The notes: generated by a model from the letters alone, not told the origin. A stretch of DNA of 35,809 bases from Phycisphaerales bacterium UBA1926 (GCA_002337215.1 DDFO01000008.1:82366-118174), one strand, 5' to 3'; shown: positions 1-9,264, counted from the first letter of the stretch. Translations and numbers: made by a program.

Positions 1-49
1 CCCGGGAACGGGCGGCGGGACCATTGGAAATCAGATCCCCCGTGCATCC

Positions 50-2686
50 GTGAAAACGCGCACATCACAGAACGATCGCCCGACGCGTACCGGACCGGCC
101 GCGTACGAGGCCCAGCCGAACGGAGTCGACCCCGTGCTCGACCGTGCTATCGCCACAACCGTCTCGCTCACCGCCGCGACGATCCTGCAAGGATCCGTCG
201 CGGCCCCGCTCGCCGACAGCGCCCTCCCGGGCGAGACCCCGCTCCCCCGGGTCTGGTCCTCGAGCAACGAGAACGACATGCTCAGACCGCAACTCGCGGT
301 CGACGGCAACGCGAACACCCGCTGGAGCAGCGCGTTCGCCGACGATCAGTGGCTCGCGATCGACATGCATCAGCCGAGACGCATCGAGTCGATCGCGATC
401 ACCTGGAACTCCGCGGCCGCGGCGAAGTACGCGATCGAAACAAGCACGAACGGCGTCGACTACACGCCCGCGTCGGCGCCGGATCTCTCCGCGGAAGAAG
501 GCCTGCGTGATGCTCCGCTGCTCAAGCCGGTCACCGCCCGGTTCATCAGGATCCGGCTCAAGGAACGGAACACCCAGTGGGGCTTCTCGATCTACGAGAT
601 CCGCGTAAACGGCGAGCCGATCGCGGCCGAGGACCTGCCGACACCGCCCGCGAGCGCGGTCTATCGCGACCCGAGCGCCGATCCCAAGGCGCGCGCGGAG
701 GACGCCGTCTCTCGCATGAGCCTGCGGGAGAAGGTCCGCATGCTGTCGGGCGACCAGATGTTCTACTTCCCGGGCAACGAACGCCTGGGCCTCCGCCGGC
801 TCTTCTTCGCCGACGCGTCGATGGGGCTCCGTATTCCCGACTCGACCGCGTTCCCCTCGTTCGTCTCGCTCGCCGCGACCTTCGATCCCGACGTGGCGGC
901 GCGCTACGGCGACGCGGTCGCTGAGGAATCCCGCGCCAAGGGTGTGGATGTCCTGCTCGGGCCGGGCGTGAACCTCTACCGCGTGCCCCAGAACGGCCGC
1001 AACTTCGAGTATCTGGGCGAAGACCCGCACCTCGCATCGGAGATGGTCGTGCCGTATATCAAGGCCGTGCAGAAGCGAGGCGTCATGGCGACCGTCAAGC
1101 ACTTCGTCGCCAACAACCACGAGTGGCACCGCAAGGCGAGCAACTCCGTCGTGGATGACACGACGCTGCGGACGCTCTACTACCCCGCGTTCAAAGCGGC
1201 GATTCAGGAAGCAGATGTCGGCGCGGTGATGACCGCGTACAACCTCATCAACGGTGAGTACGCCGCCCAGCACCGCGGCCTCGTGCAGGGCGTCCTCCGC
1301 GACGAATGGGGCTTCGAAGGGCTCGTGATGACCGACTGGTGGTCGGTCTACGACCCGCTCCGCGTTATCCGCAGCGGAACGAACCTCGAGATGCCGCACG
1401 CCGACTATCTCCATGAACCCGCGGTCCGCGAACTGCTCGCGGGGGGACAGATCGAGATCGCCGACATCGACCGGATGGTCGAGGGAACGCTCGCGTCATT
1501 CTTCAAGTTCGGCTTCTACGACCGCGATCAGGCCGACCCCGACGCGCTCGGCTTCGGCGGCTGGCACGACGACATCTCCCTCGAAACAGCCCGCAAAGGC
1601 ATGGTCCTGCTCCAGAACAAGGCAGGATTCCTCCCGCTCAATCCCGCGATGAACGGGACGATCGTCCTGCTGGGCACCAACACACTCGAGACCGAGACCA
1701 GCGGCTACGGCGCCGCCCGGGTCGAGCCCACGGACCCCATCTCAATCCTCGAATCCGTCCGCAGCGTCGCGGGGCCGGGCGTGCAAGTCCGCCAGTTTGA
1801 TGAACCGACCCCCGAGGCCGTCGCCGCGATGCGAACCGCCGACGCCGTGTTCGTCTCGTTCAATACCCGCGAGCGCGAGGCGAACGACCGCGCGTTCGAA
1901 CTCCCCGAGAGCACCCTCGCGTTGATCAAGGCCGCGACGGACGCGTCGGATCGCGTCGGCGTGCTCGTCACCGCGGGGTCGGGCGTGGACATGTTCCCGT
2001 TCATCGACGACACCGAGGCCGTGCTGATGGCCTGGTTCGCCGGCAACACGGGCAACGGGGCGGTCGGCGAGATCCTGTTCGGCGCGACCAACCCGAGCGG
2101 CCGGCTCCCGTTCACCATCGAACGCACATGGTCCGACTCTCCCGCGTACGGCCGGTTCCTCCCCGAGGGCGCGACCTTCAACGATCAGCCGATCTGGGGT
2201 CGCGAACGGGCGATCTTCGACGTCGTCTACGACGAAGCCGCACGGTCCGGTTACCGACACTTCGACGCGACCGACGCCGAGCCGCTGTTCCCGTTCGGCC
2301 ACGGCCTTTCCTACACAACGTTCGGCTACAGCGATCTCAAGATCACAGGCTCGGAAGGCCCCGTGATCGAAGTATCGGCGACGGTCACGAATACGGGTCG
2401 TCGCGCGGGCGACGAGGTTGTCCAGATGTACGCCGGCCTCGATCCAACACCCGTGATCGATGGGGTCGCGATGCCCATTCGCATGCTCAAGGGCTTCGAG
2501 CGTGTCTCGCTCGAGCCGGGTGAGTCGACGACCGTCCGGTTCGCGCTCGATACCCACGCGATCTTCCCGGATCAGCCCGAGTGCCAGTCCGAGAGCCAGT
2601 CCGATGGACACACCGTTTCCATCGCCATCGGCCAGTCCAGCGGCAATCTGCTGCTCAAGGATCGCTGGACACCGGATCGCGAATAA
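50..2686 (+). CDS. Secreted glycoside hydrolase family 3 beta-glycosidase with N-terminal discoidin domain
   Basis: Probable beta-glucosidase/xylosidase-type enzyme that removes terminal sugars from plant or algal oligosaccharides outside the cytoplasm. Residues about 65-195 form an F5/8 type C (discoidin) fold, a likely carbohydrate-binding module (AVDGNANTRWSS, then FIRIRLKER). The GH3 barrel starts near residue 208; KHFVANNHE and VMTDWW are visible, with D429 the expected nucleophile. The second GH3 domain follows at about 525-750, and a fibronectin III-like domain (EVVQMY, LKGFERVSLEPGES) closes the protein from about 773. The start is uncertain. GTG at 50 has no clear ribosome site, and the frame is open back to base 2, so the gene may begin outside the window. 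GTG at 134 would give a signal-peptide-like N-terminus (AIATTVSLTAATILQGSVAAP). Substrate cannot be read from sequence. The gene converges on the photolyase gene with a 43-bp gap. Confidence 0.9.
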   Translation: MKTRTSQNDRPTRTGPAAYEAQPNGVDPVLDRAIATTVSLTAATILQGSVAAPLADSALPGETPLPRVWSSSNENDMLRPQLAVDGNANTRWSSAFADDQWLAIDMHQPRRIESIAITWNSAAAAKYAIETSTNGVDYTPASAPDLSAEEGLRDAPLLKPVTARFIRIRLKERNTQWGFSIYEIRVNGEPIAAEDLPTPPASAVYRDPSADPKARAEDAVSRMSLREKVRMLSGDQMFYFPGNERLGLRRLFFADASMGLRIPDSTAFPSFVSLAATFDPDVAARYGDAVAEESRAKGVDVLLGPGVNLYRVPQNGRNFEYLGEDPHLASEMVVPYIKAVQKRGVMATVKHFVANNHEWHRKASNSVVDDTTLRTLYYPAFKAAIQEADVGAVMTAYNLINGEYAAQHRGLVQGVLRDEWGFEGLVMTDWWSVYDPLRVIRSGTNLEMPHADYLHEPAVRELLAGGQIEIADIDRMVEGTLASFFKFGFYDRDQADPDALGFGGWHDDISLETARKGMVLLQNKAGFLPLNPAMNGTIVLLGTNTLETETSGYGAARVEPTDPISILESVRSVAGPGVQVRQFDEPTPEAVAAMRTADAVFVSFNTREREANDRAFELPESTLALIKAATDASDRVGVLVTAGSGVDMFPFIDDTEAVLMAWFAGNTGNGAVGEILFGATNPSGRLPFTIERTWSDSPAYGRFLPEGATFNDQPIWGRERAIFDVVYDEAARSGYRHFDATDAEPLFPFGHGLSYTTFGYSDLKITGSEGPVIEVSATVTNTGRRAGDEVVQMYAGLDPTPVIDGVAMPIRMLKGFERVSLEPGESTTVRFALDTHAIFPDQPECQSESQSDGHTVSIAIGQSSGNLLLKDRWTPDRE

Positions 2687-2729
2687 CCCAGCTTCCCGCG
2701 AGTGATCGAACACCCGCGTTCAAAGCCGG

Positions 2730-5258
2730 TCAGAACAACGACGCCTGTTCGTGCTCGGTACCCGCCCACTCCGCGATCGGCCGACATGACAGCACCCGCC
2801 CCGCGGCCGCGACGCCGGACAGGAACGCGTTCTGCACGCCGTCCTCAAGCAGGGCCTGGTCCGAACCGACAGCGGCCCGGAACCCCTCGCCGCACGCGAC
2901 CAGCATCCGCGTCGCGTCGAACGCGCACTGAGCATCGTCCAGCGACGATGCCCGGGCGAGCCCCCACCGGTGCGCCCGCACCGCGGTCGGTGCCGCAGCG
3001 ATCCCGACCGATGCCAGGACCCGGGCGAACTCCGATGACAGTTCTGTTGCCACCTCGTCGCGGTCGGCGTCGTAGCGGGCCCGGGACCACGCGGATTCTG
3101 CAAGGACGACAAACCCCGAGCCCGCGGGACGGCCCGGCTTCGACGACTCGCGTACGACTTTCTCGATCGCGGGGTCGACTTCGAGCCGGAGAATGTCCGG
3201 GAGCATCTCGCCACCATCGAGTTCCGCCATCAGCACCCACTGCGGCCGCGATTCGATCTGCTCGAGCGACTCGCGGATCGAGGTCGAGTGCTCGCGCAGA
3301 AGCCGCCCGCACTGCGTCGCGGCGGCGGCAACGACGACCGCATCGAATCCCGACTCCGTTCGTGCCTCTTGCTTGTAGGGTTCGATGTCGAGCGACCACG
3401 CATCGCCCTCCCGCCGGAGCGCGATGACCGAGGTGCTCCCGACCACCTCGAGATCGGTCGCGAGATGTGCGCACACCCCCGACATGTCGGGCGTCCCGAC
3501 CGCGAGAGCCCGGGGGTCGTCGAGCGTGCGCACGGCGCCACCCTTGATGACGCCGACCGTCGGCCGCCAGACGCCGCACACGCCCGCCTCGATCCACGAG
3601 CGGACGTAGCGCGCGAACCGATCATCGGTGACCCCGAACCCGGGGGCGCCGTGGTCGAAGGACCGATCGCCGTCGGACCGGGCCGACATCCGCCCCCCCA
3701 CCGCCCGGCCCTTGTCGAACACGCGGACAACGCAGCCCTGGTCCTGCAGCGCGCGCGCACACGCGAGCCCGGAGATCCCGCCGCCGATCACCGCGACACG
3801 CAACGGTCCGAAACCCGTTCGGCTCCGGACCGACTCGGCGTACCGGTCGATCTTCAGACGCTCCGTGTGGATCGCGGTTGTGCGCGCGCGGATCGTGCCG
3901 GTGACAGGGTTGTCATCCGGGAAGGGCCGATCGAACTGGCCGAGACACCAGAGCAGACCGCCGTAGGAATTCGGGTTGTTGCCGTCGAGCGCGAACCGGT
4001 GGTTGAGATCGATGAGATCGCCCAGAGCCTTCTCTGGGGTGGGTTTCCATTGCGGGATCATCTTGCCCCACGTCATGCGGATGTTGTTGTGGAGCTCGCC
4101 GTTGCGGAGCAGCGATTTCTGGGCCCAGTCCCAGAGGTCATCCCCCGTCCGCGCGCGAGCGAGCGATTCCCAGTGGAAGATCGCGTCGCGTTGGTCGTTC
4201 GCATGGTCGGCGAGCGTGGCCCGCGCCCAGCCGGGTAGGACGGCGAGCGTCTCGAGGACTTGCGGGTCGGTCTGCGCGCAGAAGTTGTACGCGAGTTCGC
4301 GCCAGACCAGGAGTTCATCGAGGAACTTGTCGGCGCCCGGACCGCCGAAAGCCTTGGTTTCGCGGGCGATGCGGAACGGGGAGACATGGCCGTGATGGAG
4401 GTATGGCGACAGGCAACTGACGGCGTTCATGTTCGTCGCGTCGTTGCGGCGTTTGTCGTAACGGGCCAGGTGGTCGCGCACGAACGCATCCCATCGGGCG
4501 TAACCGGCCGTGCATCCGCCCTTGCGGGTGACGGGCGGGACCGAATGATCGATGCGGCAGCGTGCGCACAGGTCGGCGATGTCGGCGTCGGACAGATTCG
4601 CGGGGTCGTCGCACGATGACCCGTCGAGATCGACACCTGCGATCGCGGAGGGGCCTTCGTAGGCCGCGTCGGTCCACGGCTCGCTGATGCGGGCGCGCCA
4701 TTCGTCCTTGGCCTTCTCGCGGAATTTGAACGCGCGGTCAAACCGCGTTCCGAGCAGGCGGAGGGGCATGAGGCAGGCGGCGTCGATCGCGAGGAAGGCG
4801 CACGTCGCACGCTCGGCGTGCGCGGCCGACCAAGTGGGGAATGGCGGTGCGGGAAAGTCCTCGGTGACGACGGCGACGGCGCGCGCAACGAGTCCGCGGA
4901 TCGGCGAGGGGGACGCGGGATCGACCGGGAGATGGAACTCGTAGGGGATGCCGCGTTCGGTGAGTCCCCCCGCGAGGTCGCGCACGCCCTGCAGGATGAA
5001 GGCATGGTGGCGGTCGCTGTTGAAGCGGTGGTCCCCGCCCAGGCCCTGGTAGACGAGGACAGGTTTGTGCGCACGGTTCGCGAGTTCGATCGCGGCGTCG
5101 AGGACGGGGTTGTCGTGGTCGCGGATCGCGTGGTGGAGCCAGCAGAGCACGAACTCGCCGGCCTCGTCGAACGGGCGATCGTTGAGCGCCCAGACACGTT
5201 CGGCGAGATGAGGCGGCAATGTACCGGCGAGCGGGCTCTGGATCGGGTGGGTGGGCAT
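2730..5258 (-). CDS. Fusion of class II CPD photolyase and renalase-like FAD oxidoreductase
   Basis: Residues 1 to about 475 resemble class II DNA photolyases, flavoenzymes that use blue light to split cyclobutane pyrimidine dimers. Visible marks are the Rossmann-like N-terminal half, LSPYLHHGHVSP, FLDELLVWRELAYNFC (about 312-327) and SYGGLLWCLGQFDRPF (about 430-445), the last matching the class II pattern NGY-G--W--G--DRPW. From about residue 485 a second flavin domain begins with VAVIGGGISGLACARAL and a GRMSAR segment, and continues to the end as an NAD(P)/FAD-binding protein of the renalase/amine-oxidase type (RWGLAR and a C-terminal flavin-binding stretch, ACGEGF). The reading frame is continuous through the join, and 842 residues equals one photolyase plus one renalase-like protein. 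The role of the second domain is unknown; flavin reduction or protection is only a guess. Start is ATG at 5258. Confidence 0.88.
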   Translation of the reverse strand: MPTHPIQSPLAGTLPPHLAERVWALNDRPFDEAGEFVLCWLHHAIRDHDNPVLDAAIELANRAHKPVLVYQGLGGDHRFNSDRHHAFILQGVRDLAGGLTERGIPYEFHLPVDPASPSPIRGLVARAVAVVTEDFPAPPFPTWSAAHAERATCAFLAIDAACLMPLRLLGTRFDRAFKFREKAKDEWRARISEPWTDAAYEGPSAIAGVDLDGSSCDDPANLSDADIADLCARCRIDHSVPPVTRKGGCTAGYARWDAFVRDHLARYDKRRNDATNMNAVSCLSPYLHHGHVSPFRIARETKAFGGPGADKFLDELLVWRELAYNFCAQTDPQVLETLAVLPGWARATLADHANDQRDAIFHWESLARARTGDDLWDWAQKSLLRNGELHNNIRMTWGKMIPQWKPTPEKALGDLIDLNHRFALDGNNPNSYGGLLWCLGQFDRPFPDDNPVTGTIRARTTAIHTERLKIDRYAESVRSRTGFGPLRVAVIGGGISGLACARALQDQGCVVRVFDKGRAVGGRMSARSDGDRSFDHGAPGFGVTDDRFARYVRSWIEAGVCGVWRPTVGVIKGGAVRTLDDPRALAVGTPDMSGVCAHLATDLEVVGSTSVIALRREGDAWSLDIEPYKQEARTESGFDAVVVAAAATQCGRLLREHSTSIRESLEQIESRPQWVLMAELDGGEMLPDILRLEVDPAIEKVVRESSKPGRPAGSGFVVLAESAWSRARYDADRDEVATELSSEFARVLASVGIAAAPTAVRAHRWGLARASSLDDAQCAFDATRMLVACGEGFRAAVGSDQALLEDGVQNAFLSGVAAAGRVLSCRPIAEWAGTEHEQASLF

Positions 5259-5323
5259 GGAGTAACGGTTTCGCGTGAGCGGGTTCGGCGGTTTCGGGGG
5301 AGGTGTGTTCTTGGGACGGGAAG

Positions 5324-5348
5324 CACTGACCTGCTTTGCAGGTCAGTG
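5324..5348. terminator. Perfect 11-bp hairpin between two flavoprotein genes
   Basis: An 11-bp perfect stem (CACTGACCTGC and its complement) with a three-base TTT loop lies between the stop of the flavin oxidoreductase at 5372 and the start of the photolyase fusion at 5258. It is well placed to end the upstream minus-strand transcript, but no T-run follows on either strand. It could instead be a processing or attenuating hairpin, so calling it a terminator is an inference. Confidence 0.4.
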
Positions 5349-5371
5349 GCACGGGCTCGACACAGAGTGAA

Positions 5372-6685
5372 TCAAACGGTCTCGGCGAGTATGGTCTCGG
5401 CGGTGCGTCGGCCCGCGAGCAGCGCGCCGTTGATCGAACCGTTCTCCAGATAATCGCCGGTCAGGAAGACGCCATCTGCGTTGGTCGTGACCGGCCGGTG
5501 CGGGTTCGAGAGTGCCGGGGCGTCCTCGCCGGGCAGGGCGTGGGTGATGTCATCGGTGCGGATATGGGTCCACGATTCGGCTTCGAGGCCGAACCAATTG
5601 ATCATCTGGGCGTGCGATGCGCGCACGAGATCCGCCTCCGGCCGGTCCATGTTCGCGGGGGCGACGATGTTGGCACAGATCTGCGACTTTCCGGTCGGCG
5701 CGTAGGTCGGCTGAACGTTGGAAACGATCGCGGCGTGGTTCACTGGGTTGGCGTCGTCCACCCCGTCGCCGTTGAGAAAGAGGATGGGCTCGTCGCTCGG
5801 GGCCCGGTCGGCCTCGAACGTGATCGTGATGGTTCGCTTCCAGATCGGCTCGCGAATGCCGGTCACGCCGGCGGAGGTGGCGAGCGTCGTCGCGGCGCTG
5901 CCGTCGGTGGCGATGACGACAGCTGCAGCTCGGTGCTCTTCGTTGCCGGTGGTGACGGCGAGCCGTTCGGCGTCGCGTGCGATGGACCGGACGGGCTGGT
6001 TTGTGCGCACGGCGACATTGTCGCCGGCGAGCGATGCAGCGAGCTGATTGGGGATCGCGCCCATGCCCTCTTCGGGGAGGGCGGCGCTGCCCTTGGCGAA
6101 CATCGCATAGGTGTAGCGGAGTTTGCGCGCGCTCGTTTCGAGGCTCCGATCGAGGAAGACGCCGCCGAAGAAGGGACGGAAGAAACGCTCGATGATCTGA
6201 TCGCTCATGCCTGTTCGGCGGAGGTAGGCGAGGCTCGTTTCCTCGGGTTGGTCCCAGGCGCTGTCGGGATCGCCGAAGCGGAGGGAGGCGTCCATGACGC
6301 CGACCGCGGCGACGTCGGTGAGTCGCATGAGCGGCCCCGGCTTGAGGACTTGCCTGAGACCCGCACCCGGGTCGCGGAGCGGGTCGGCGAGCCGGTGGAA
6401 CGCGCCGTCGAAGCGGACCACCGCGCCGCTGGTGAAGTTTCGGAAGCCGAGCGCGTCGGTGTCGAGGACGCGTCGGCCTTCGGGGTAGGCGGTGAGGTAG
6501 ACCTGGAAGCCGCGGTCGATGCGGTGCGTGCCGGCGTTGGTTTCGACGGTGTCGGTGCGGACTCGGCCTCCCGGGCGGTCGGCTGCTTCGAGAATGGTGA
6601 CGGGTCGGCCTGCGGCGGAAAGCCGACGGGCGCAGGCGAGGCCGGCGAGGCCTGCGCCGATGATGACAACCGGGTCGCTGGTCAT
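5372..6685 (-). CDS. NAD(P)/FAD-dependent oxidoreductase (flavin amine-oxidase/protoporphyrinogen oxidase-like)
   Basis: A 437-residue flavoprotein with a textbook N-terminal dinucleotide-binding motif (VVIIGAGLAGLACARRL, residues 5-21) followed by EAADRPGGRVRT, the GG doublet of the amine-oxidase/phytoene desaturase superfamily. The end (GVFLTGDYLENGSINGALLAGRRTA) is the usual C-terminal FAD-binding segment. No signal peptide or membrane anchor is seen. The substrate cannot be told; family members act on porphyrinogens, carotenes or amines, and many planctomycete members have no known role. The ATG at 6685 is chosen because it places the FAD motif at the N-terminus; the frame continues upstream to 6760 with unrelated residues. 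It is upstream of, and in the same direction as, the photolyase-oxidoreductase fusion, with 113 bp and a hairpin between them. Confidence 0.85.
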   Translation of the reverse strand: MTSDPVVIIGAGLAGLACARRLSAAGRPVTILEAADRPGGRVRTDTVETNAGTHRIDRGFQVYLTAYPEGRRVLDTDALGFRNFTSGAVVRFDGAFHRLADPLRDPGAGLRQVLKPGPLMRLTDVAAVGVMDASLRFGDPDSAWDQPEETSLAYLRRTGMSDQIIERFFRPFFGGVFLDRSLETSARKLRYTYAMFAKGSAALPEEGMGAIPNQLAASLAGDNVAVRTNQPVRSIARDAERLAVTTGNEEHRAAAVVIATDGSAATTLATSAGVTGIREPIWKRTITITFEADRAPSDEPILFLNGDGVDDANPVNHAAIVSNVQPTYAPTGKSQICANIVAPANMDRPEADLVRASHAQMINWFGLEAESWTHIRTDDITHALPGEDAPALSNPHRPVTTNADGVFLTGDYLENGSINGALLAGRRTAETILAETV

Positions 6686-6738
6686 AGACCGATAGTAGAT
6701 CTGGATGCGTGTCACTGCTTGTCGGTTGTGGGGAATCG

Positions 6739-6760
6739 GTGGGTCGCCGATCGGACCCAC
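6739..6760. promoter_or_regulatory. Inverted repeat in a divergent intergenic region
   Basis: GTGGGTC and GACCCAC form a 7-bp stem with an 8-base loop in the 170-bp space between two divergent genes (starts 6685 minus and 6856 plus). It could be an operator or a transcript hairpin; no factor can be named. Confidence 0.3.
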
Positions 6761-6769
6761 AAAACGGCG

Positions 6770-6797
6770 TTGTGCGTACTGCGCGTTGCTCTAGACT
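6770..6797 (+). promoter_or_regulatory. Weak sigma70-like promoter for the FG-GAP gene
   Basis: TTGTGC and TAGACT are separated by 16 bases and lie about 60 bases before the ATG at 6856. Only about half of the consensus positions match, so this is a tentative call. Confidence 0.25.
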
Positions 6798-6855
6798 TCT
6801 CACAAAGGACTGTGAGCTCGACGGAGCGGTGGCGATTTGAGCGAGGAAATTTTCA

Positions 6856-9264
6856 ATGGGATCCGGTATGCAAAGACTTTGCGGCGTGATGGTGGCCTCG
6901 ACCGGAATGGCGGCCGCCGGTGATGGATCCGCCGACGCCGACTTCGCGTTGCTCGAGTCGATCCCGCTCACCGCCGAATGCCGGCGGGTGCTCGCGTGCG
7001 ACCTCGACCGCGACGGGTGGCTCGATCTCGCGGCGGTATCCGAGAGCCCCCCTGGGGTATCGGTCTTTTTTCGTGACGGGCTCAACGGCTACGGGGACGC
7101 TCTGATGGTGCCGGTCGGCGGCGAGGAAGATCCGCTGGGCATGGATGTTGCATCGGGCGACTTCGATGGAGATGGGCTGCCGGACCTTGCCGTGTTAACA
7201 ACCAAGCGGAGCGATGGCTCGAACGGGCGGAGTGTTCGTTTGCTCCTCAATGATGGTGATCGCGGATTCGACGAAGTCGCCGACGCGGACGCGCCGGATC
7301 GGGCGTCGTACCTCGCGGCGGGAGATTTCGACGGAAGCGGACGGAGCGGGGTCGTGCTATCGAGCGTCATTGATAATCGCCTGCAGATCCTGAGACTCGA
7401 CGCGGGCAATCGGGCGGTGGTCGATGTTGAGCTTGACCCGTTCGTGGCGGCGGGCGCGGCGCCGGCGATCGCAGATGTTGACAGCGACGGCCGTGACGAG
7501 ATCATGATCGGGCTGGGTATTGCGGATTGGATACCGGGTGACGATGGTGGCCCGGCGTGGGGCAGCAGGTTTCTGACTGTCCCAGGCTTGGGCTCTTTCT
7601 TCGGAGCAGCGTTCGGCGATATGAACGGCGACCGTTCGCCCGACATCGCGTTGATCCGCTCGCAGAACGCAACCGCACGCCGGACCGTGCTCCTGAACGA
7701 TGGCACCGGGACCTTCACACCGGTCCAACCCGCGCCAGAGTTTATCAATTCGGATCCGGCGCTTCCTTTCCTCGGCGATGTCGATGCGGACGGACGGGTC
7801 GATTTCTTGATGCGTGAGCCAGACTCGGGCAACATCCGCATCGACCTCGGACTCGGCGACGGTACTCTCGCGCCCGGATGGGCGATCGCGGGAGGGGTAT
7901 TGGGTCCGGGTAACCCGATCGTTGTCGCGGATCTCGACGGCGACGGTTTCTCCGAGATCATCGGCCCGGGTCAGGATCGTGAGAATTCGACGAATGTCAT
8001 CGTTATCGCGAAGGGCCGGGTGTCCGGGCGGCCCGGGGCGCCGCTGCGGCCGGGCCTGTTTAACAACGGTCTGCTCGGCATCGGCGATATCGATGGAGAC
8101 GGCACGCCGGACCTCGCGGTGAGCGGCGGCAACTGGGGATTGAGCTCGCTCATGAATGACGGCGGAGCCTTCCGGACCCGGTCAGAAATCTTCCCGGCGA
8201 TGTTTGGCGTCCGCGACGGTTCGGTCGCGGATATCGACGGTGACGGCCTTGACGAGATCCTCACGATCTCGACCAACGACGATGGGCTCGTGGTCTCGGG
8301 GTTTGTATTTGAGGGCCTGCTCGGTCGTGAGACGACCTATCCGCTGGGGCCCGAACCCCGAGCCGTCGCGACCACCGATCTGAATCGCGATGGGCTCGCC
8401 GACGTGATCGTGCACGATGAGACGGAGGAATCCATCTCGGTCTTGCTCGGCCTTCCGAACGGTGTTCTCGCGCCCCGAGTGGTGACCACGGGTCTTCCAC
8501 GGGGTGTCCCCGACCTGCTGCTGGGGGATATCGATCTCGATGGTGACGATGATCTCGTGTGTTCGTATCAGGTCGGCGATGATGTTGTCGTGCTGAGGAA
8601 CGACGACGGCGTGTTCACGGTGTTCGATGTTTTCGAGCTGGGTAACCAGCACTCCGCTTCATTCCTGATCGACGCGGACGGTGATGGAGATCCAGATCTG
8701 TTCGCCGGGATCGGGTCAAGTGCCGTCGAACTTGGATTCTACCTCAACGACGGAACGGGCCGATTTGCTGATGGGGTCGTGCCGTTCGATGAAGGGCCGC
8801 TCCTCGGACCGATCGGGGCGACGGATCTGACGGGGGATGGCAGGGAGGAACTCGTGGTCTGGGCGGAGTTCGGGCTTATGGGATTCGACCTCACGACCGA
8901 CCCACCCTCGCGCGTCTTTTCGCGGGCCGTCCCCGGCATCATCGAGGGCGAACTCTTCCGAGCGGATCTCGATGGGGACGGCGACCTCGAGGTGATTGTC
9001 GGCGAGGACGGGCGAAGTTTCGAGGACTTGCCGGTGGCAATCATCGAGAGCCTGGAGTCGGACCCTCGGCCTTGCGGCCCGGCGGATCTTGCGTTCCCCT
9101 TCGGCGTGATCGACCTGGGCGATGTGGCCCAGTTCATCGGATTATTCATCCTCGGCGAGCGCAGCGCGGACCTCGTGCCACCCTTCGAGGTACTCGACCT
9201 CGGCGATATCGCGGCGTTTCTCGATGCGTTCGCCGCAGAGTGTCCCAACTCGGAGGTCGATTAG
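6856..9264 (+). CDS. Secreted FG-GAP/VCBS propeller protein with GC-type dockerin-like tail
   Basis: An 802-residue exported protein. A short signal peptide (MQRLCGVMVASTGMAAAG) is followed by about 14 calcium-loop repeats of the D-D-DG---D- type (for example DLDRDGWLDL, DFDGDGLPDL, DIDGDGTPDL, DADGDGDPDL), which should fold as one or two seven-bladed beta-propellers. The last 60 residues are a Cys-bounded tail with two 'PF-V-DLGD---F' halves, starting CGPADL and ending in AAEC. It resembles the GC-type dockerin-like module seen on many Phycisphaerae surface proteins. The start at 6856 is supported by AGGA at 6844-6847, eight bases upstream. The ligand is unknown; adhesion or extracellular scaffolding is inferred from the architecture. 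Its stop overlaps that of the convergent downstream gene by four bases (TTAG). Confidence 0.85.
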   Translation: MGSGMQRLCGVMVASTGMAAAGDGSADADFALLESIPLTAECRRVLACDLDRDGWLDLAAVSESPPGVSVFFRDGLNGYGDALMVPVGGEEDPLGMDVASGDFDGDGLPDLAVLTTKRSDGSNGRSVRLLLNDGDRGFDEVADADAPDRASYLAAGDFDGSGRSGVVLSSVIDNRLQILRLDAGNRAVVDVELDPFVAAGAAPAIADVDSDGRDEIMIGLGIADWIPGDDGGPAWGSRFLTVPGLGSFFGAAFGDMNGDRSPDIALIRSQNATARRTVLLNDGTGTFTPVQPAPEFINSDPALPFLGDVDADGRVDFLMREPDSGNIRIDLGLGDGTLAPGWAIAGGVLGPGNPIVVADLDGDGFSEIIGPGQDRENSTNVIVIAKGRVSGRPGAPLRPGLFNNGLLGIGDIDGDGTPDLAVSGGNWGLSSLMNDGGAFRTRSEIFPAMFGVRDGSVADIDGDGLDEILTISTNDDGLVVSGFVFEGLLGRETTYPLGPEPRAVATTDLNRDGLADVIVHDETEESISVLLGLPNGVLAPRVVTTGLPRGVPDLLLGDIDLDGDDDLVCSYQVGDDVVVLRNDDGVFTVFDVFELGNQHSASFLIDADGDGDPDLFAGIGSSAVELGFYLNDGTGRFADGVVPFDEGPLLGPIGATDLTGDGREELVVWAEFGLMGFDLTTDPPSRVFSRAVPGIIEGELFRADLDGDGDLEVIVGEDGRSFEDLPVAIIESLESDPRPCGPADLAFPFGVIDLGDVAQFIGLFILGERSADLVPPFEVLDLGDIAAFLDAFAAECPNSEVD

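Noticed and set aside
2687..2729. Terminator between the GH3 and photolyase genes
   Set aside because: The 43-bp convergent gap shows no convincing stem followed by T residues.
5336..6889. Long open frame on the plus strand across the flavin oxidoreductase gene (517 codons)
   Set aside because: It is the mirror of a gene with clear FAD motifs on the other strand; its translation is rich in Arg/Gly/Val with no domain. High GC content produces such shadows.
6990..9050. Tandem DNA repeat array in the FG-GAP gene
   Set aside because: The similarity is at the protein level (calcium loops); the DNA units are too diverged and unevenly spaced to be a recent repeat.
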